Origin: Lentisphaerota bacterium
GTDB taxonomy: Bacteria; Verrucomicrobiota; Kiritimatiellia; JAAZAB01
Assembly: GCA_016182435.1 (NCBI GenBank)
Contig: JACPGN010000264.1
Coordinates: 1 to 6,712 of the forward strand
DNA length: 6,712 nt
Direction of reading: 5' to 3'
The position numbers were made by a program, and so were the translations under genes. Below the pieces are notes generated by a model. That model saw only the letters and a list, made by a program, of their open reading frames with translations. It was not told where the DNA came from and searched no databases. Below, in pieces: positions 4,578-6,712 of the stretch (positions are counted from its first letter, which is position 1; each line of letters starts with the position of its first letter).

Positions 4578-5699
4578 ATGCGTTTCCGATATGATTCTAT
4601 GGCGATGGACTTTCTATTGCCAGTCTTAATCATCGTGGCGGTCGTGGGATTGGCGGCGTGGTGGCTGCGGCACGCGCTCCTGGGCGCCTTGCGCCGGGAT
4701 ACGGATGCCCAGGCGCTCGTGCTCCTGCAGAACCAGATGCAGGCCGGGCTTACCCAAACCAGCCAGCAGGCGGCAGCGCTGCAACAGCACCTGCGGGAGG
4801 AATTGCGGCTGCTAAACGAGCAGGTGGCACGGGCGCTGACTGAGGCCAACCGCACGTTGGGCGACCGGCTGGACAACACCGCCAAGGTCGTAGGCGACGT
4901 GCGCGAGCGGCTCGGCCAGATGGATGAGGCATCCAAGCGGATTTTTGACGTGGGGCGGGACATTGCCGAACTGCAGCAGACGCTTCAAGCGCCTAAATTA
5001 CGCGGCGGCTTAAGCGAATACCTGCTGGCCGAACTGCTGGCGCAAGTCCTGCCGGAGCAGAACTACCTGTTGCAGTACAAATTCAAGGGCGGCGAGACCG
5101 TGGATGCCGTCATCCGGCTAAGCTCCGGCCTGGCGGCCATTGACGCCAAATTTCCGCTGGAGAACTTCAAGCGCAGCCTCAATGCCGCGGACGAAGCCGA
5201 GCGGCTTGCGGCCGGCAAGCAGTTTGCGCGCGACGTGAAGAAACACATTGACGACATTGCCCGGAAATACATCCGCACCGATGAAGGCACGTTCGATTTC
5301 GCCTTGATGTACATTCCGGCCGAGAATGTCTATTACAGCATTATCGTCCGCCGGGAAGGCAGCGACGACGAGGCGCTCTTTCAATACGCCCTCAAGCGGC
5401 GGGTCATTCCGGTTTCGCCCAATTCGTTTTACGCCTATCTGCAGACCATCCTGCTGGGTCTGCGCGGCCTGCGGGTGGAGGAAAGCGCGCGGGAGATTAT
5501 GGACAACCTGGAGCGGCTGGCGAAGGATTTGGAGAGCTTCACGGAGGATTTCCGGGTAGTCGGCCAGCACCTGGGCAATGCCCAGAAGCGTTACGAGGAA
5601 GCCGACAAACGCCTGAGCCGCGTGGAAGTCAAGCTTGAGCAGATGAGCGGATTGACCAGCGCCGTCGAAGGTGAAACTGTCGGCGCTTTGCCCCCATAA
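4578..5699 (+). CDS. rmuC: DNA recombination protein RmuC (membrane-anchored, nuclease fold)
   Basis: RmuC limits recombination between short inverted repeats and genome rearrangement in Escherichia coli; the family has a PD-(D/E)XK-type nuclease fold. The 373-residue product has a single N-terminal membrane anchor at about 11-30 (hydrophobic, ending AAWWL). A Gln/Leu/Glu-rich coiled coil spans about 44-138, followed by the RmuC domain at about 140-330. Landmarks are LRGGLSEYLLAELL (141-154, Glu147), VDAVIR (175-180, Asp176), IDAKFPLENF (188-197, the D-x-K pair Asp189/Lys191), HIDDIARKYI (223-232) and FALMYIPAENVYY (241-253). A second coiled coil lies near 335-356. In-frame ATGs at 4599 and 4605 would remove 7 or 9 residues without touching the anchor. 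None has a Shine-Dalgarno sequence, so the start is uncertain. It is divergent from mutL and convergent with the next gene, with a 2-bp gap. Confidence 0.93.
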   Translation: MRFRYDSMAMDFLLPVLIIVAVVGLAAWWLRHALLGALRRDTDAQALVLLQNQMQAGLTQTSQQAAALQQHLREELRLLNEQVARALTEANRTLGDRLDNTAKVVGDVRERLGQMDEASKRIFDVGRDIAELQQTLQAPKLRGGLSEYLLAELLAQVLPEQNYLLQYKFKGGETVDAVIRLSSGLAAIDAKFPLENFKRSLNAADEAERLAAGKQFARDVKKHIDDIARKYIRTDEGTFDFALMYIPAENVYYSIIVRREGSDDEALFQYALKRRVIPVSPNSFYAYLQTILLGLRGLRVEESAREIMDNLERLAKDLESFTEDFRVVGQHLGNAQKRYEEADKRLSRVEVKLEQMSGLTSAVEGETVGALPP

Positions 5700-5701
5700 A
5701 A

Positions 5702-6712
5702 TCACGACGACAAGAAAATGGAATGGGGAATCGTCACTTCGTCCCCTTCTGCATGATCGTAGAATTGCACAAGTCGCCGGCCGTCGCCGGGGGCAGCGGG
5801 GAAGTCGGCCAGCGTGATCGGCCGGTTCAGCCAGACCTTTTCGCCTTCCACTTTACGCACACGATACCGCGCCTTAAAATCCGCGCCGGTGACCGCCGCA
5901 TCCTCATAATAACCGGGCTTGATCCAGCGCCCCGCCTCCACGGGCGGCGGAACTTCGCACACCAGATAGGCGCGGTCCGCGCTCACCTGGACCAGCACCG
6001 ACCGGAAAATACAGCCATTCAAATCAAGTCGCAGGCAATTTGCGGCGGACGACGTTTCGGCCGCGTGATAGACCGTGCGGTGTTTTCCGCCGCGCAGCCA
6101 GACCACCGCGCCGGGCGCGATTGCCCCCGGCAAGGCGCGGTCCAAGGTAAAAATGTTTTGAGCCAGGTCGGCGTGAACCACCGTGGCTCGAAAAGCCGGG
6201 CCGAGGTTGCGCACCCCTTCGTCGCCCCGGCACAGGCGCTCGCCGTTCACGAGATGCACGCACCGGAGCGTTCCGCCCTGCTCGGACCAGTAGCCGAAAG
6301 ACCCCTTGAACTCGATGGCGCCGCACCGGCGCAACGTGTCGGGATCGTGACTGTAGAAGAACGTGTCCGTCCGACCGCCTTTCAAGGTGACACGGACCGC
6401 CAGCGGATTAAAACCGGAAGGCTCCCGCCCCGCGGGTTCCAGCGTGAGGCGCTCCACCTTTTCCACGCAGGGTTCATCGAGGTAGGGTTCCCAGACGGAA
6501 ACAAATTCGGTTGCCCCATCCGGGCTTTCTTCCTCGGCGAACAGGTAGCGGATAGGCGGGCTGTCCGGCTTGGCGCAGGCGGCGGTAATATAGCGCCGGG
6601 GCGCGCCGCCGAGGTGCGTCAGCCGCAGGCGTACGTTCTGTTTTTGGTATTTCCAGTCCGCCCACATCGGACCAGTGTGGCAAGCGGTTTGCGGGTCAAT
6701 AATGTTGTTGAC
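5702..6712 (-). CDS. Probable heparinase II/III-like polysaccharide lyase, C-terminal part (5' end outside window)
   Basis: The frame is open to the window edge: 15 further codons precede the first internal ATG (6667), so the visible 336 residues are the C-terminal portion of a longer protein. The sequence is rich in beta-type segments and aromatic residues. Phrases such as FVSVWEPYLDEP (70-81), DTFFYS (116-121) and a series of G-x-x-W-x-R/Y-x-V strands recall the C-terminal beta-sandwich of heparinase II/III-like proteins, which cleave acidic polysaccharides and are abundant in Verrucomicrobiota and Planctomycetota. This assignment rests on remembered resemblance; the catalytic toroid would lie outside the window, so activity cannot be judged. 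Nine Cys in 336 residues is high. The protein ends in PHSIFLSS with no sorting signal or membrane anchor. Its stop is two bases from the rmuC stop. Confidence 0.55.
   Translation of the reverse strand, partial: VNNIIDPQTACHTGPMWADWKYQKQNVRLRLTHLGGAPRRYITAACAKPDSPPIRYLFAEEESPDGATEFVSVWEPYLDEPCVEKVERLTLEPAGREPSGFNPLAVRVTLKGGRTDTFFYSHDPDTLRRCGAIEFKGSFGYWSEQGGTLRCVHLVNGERLCRGDEGVRNLGPAFRATVVHADLAQNIFTLDRALPGAIAPGAVVWLRGGKHRTVYHAAETSSAANCLRLDLNGCIFRSVLVQVSADRAYLVCEVPPPVEAGRWIKPGYYEDAAVTGADFKARYRVRKVEGEKVWLNRPITLADFPAAPGDGRRLVQFYDHAEGDEVTIPHSIFLSS

Noticed and set aside
5118..5705. Minus-strand open frame of 195 codons
   Set aside because: Antisense to the conserved RmuC domain; no independent support.

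Overview
This window comes from a moderately GC-rich bacterial chromosome and carries mostly core functions. The best guess at lineage is Verrucomicrobiota or a neighbouring PVC phylum. That guess rests on the style of the intergenic repeats (TGTAGCC-bounded hairpins, heptamer arrays, 'ACGGATTTCACGGAT'-type repeats), which I recall from such genomes. It was not tested by any search.

Layout: positions 1-367 hold no gene and are packed with palindromes and a heptamer array. serS (seryl-tRNA synthetase) lies at 368-1654 on the minus strand. A repeat-bearing divergent spacer follows, then an unrecognised, probably all-helical 197-residue protein at 1905-2498 on the plus strand. Its 3' end overlaps the 3' end of mutL (2449-4278, minus strand) by 50 bp. 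Another divergent spacer (4279-4577) is almost entirely repeats: an octamer array touching the mutL start, a heptamer array, and a 123-bp element with 11-bp inverted ends inside further nested repeats. rmuC follows (4578-5699, plus). Two bases after its stop is the stop of a minus-strand gene that runs off the right edge (5702-6712), probably the C-terminal part of a heparinase II/III-like polysaccharide lyase.

The five genes strictly alternate in strand (-,+,-,+,-), so no operon is visible and each gene probably has its own promoter. mutL (mismatch repair) and rmuC (a nuclease-fold recombination protein) are divergent neighbours with related DNA-maintenance roles; serS and the lyase-like gene are unrelated to them. 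Only serS has a clear Shine-Dalgarno sequence.

I found no convincing new defence or mobile system. What is unusual is the density and variety of short non-coding repeats: every intergenic gap longer than two bases contains at least one class, and two of them run up to or into a coding end (the serS C-terminus and the mutL start codon).
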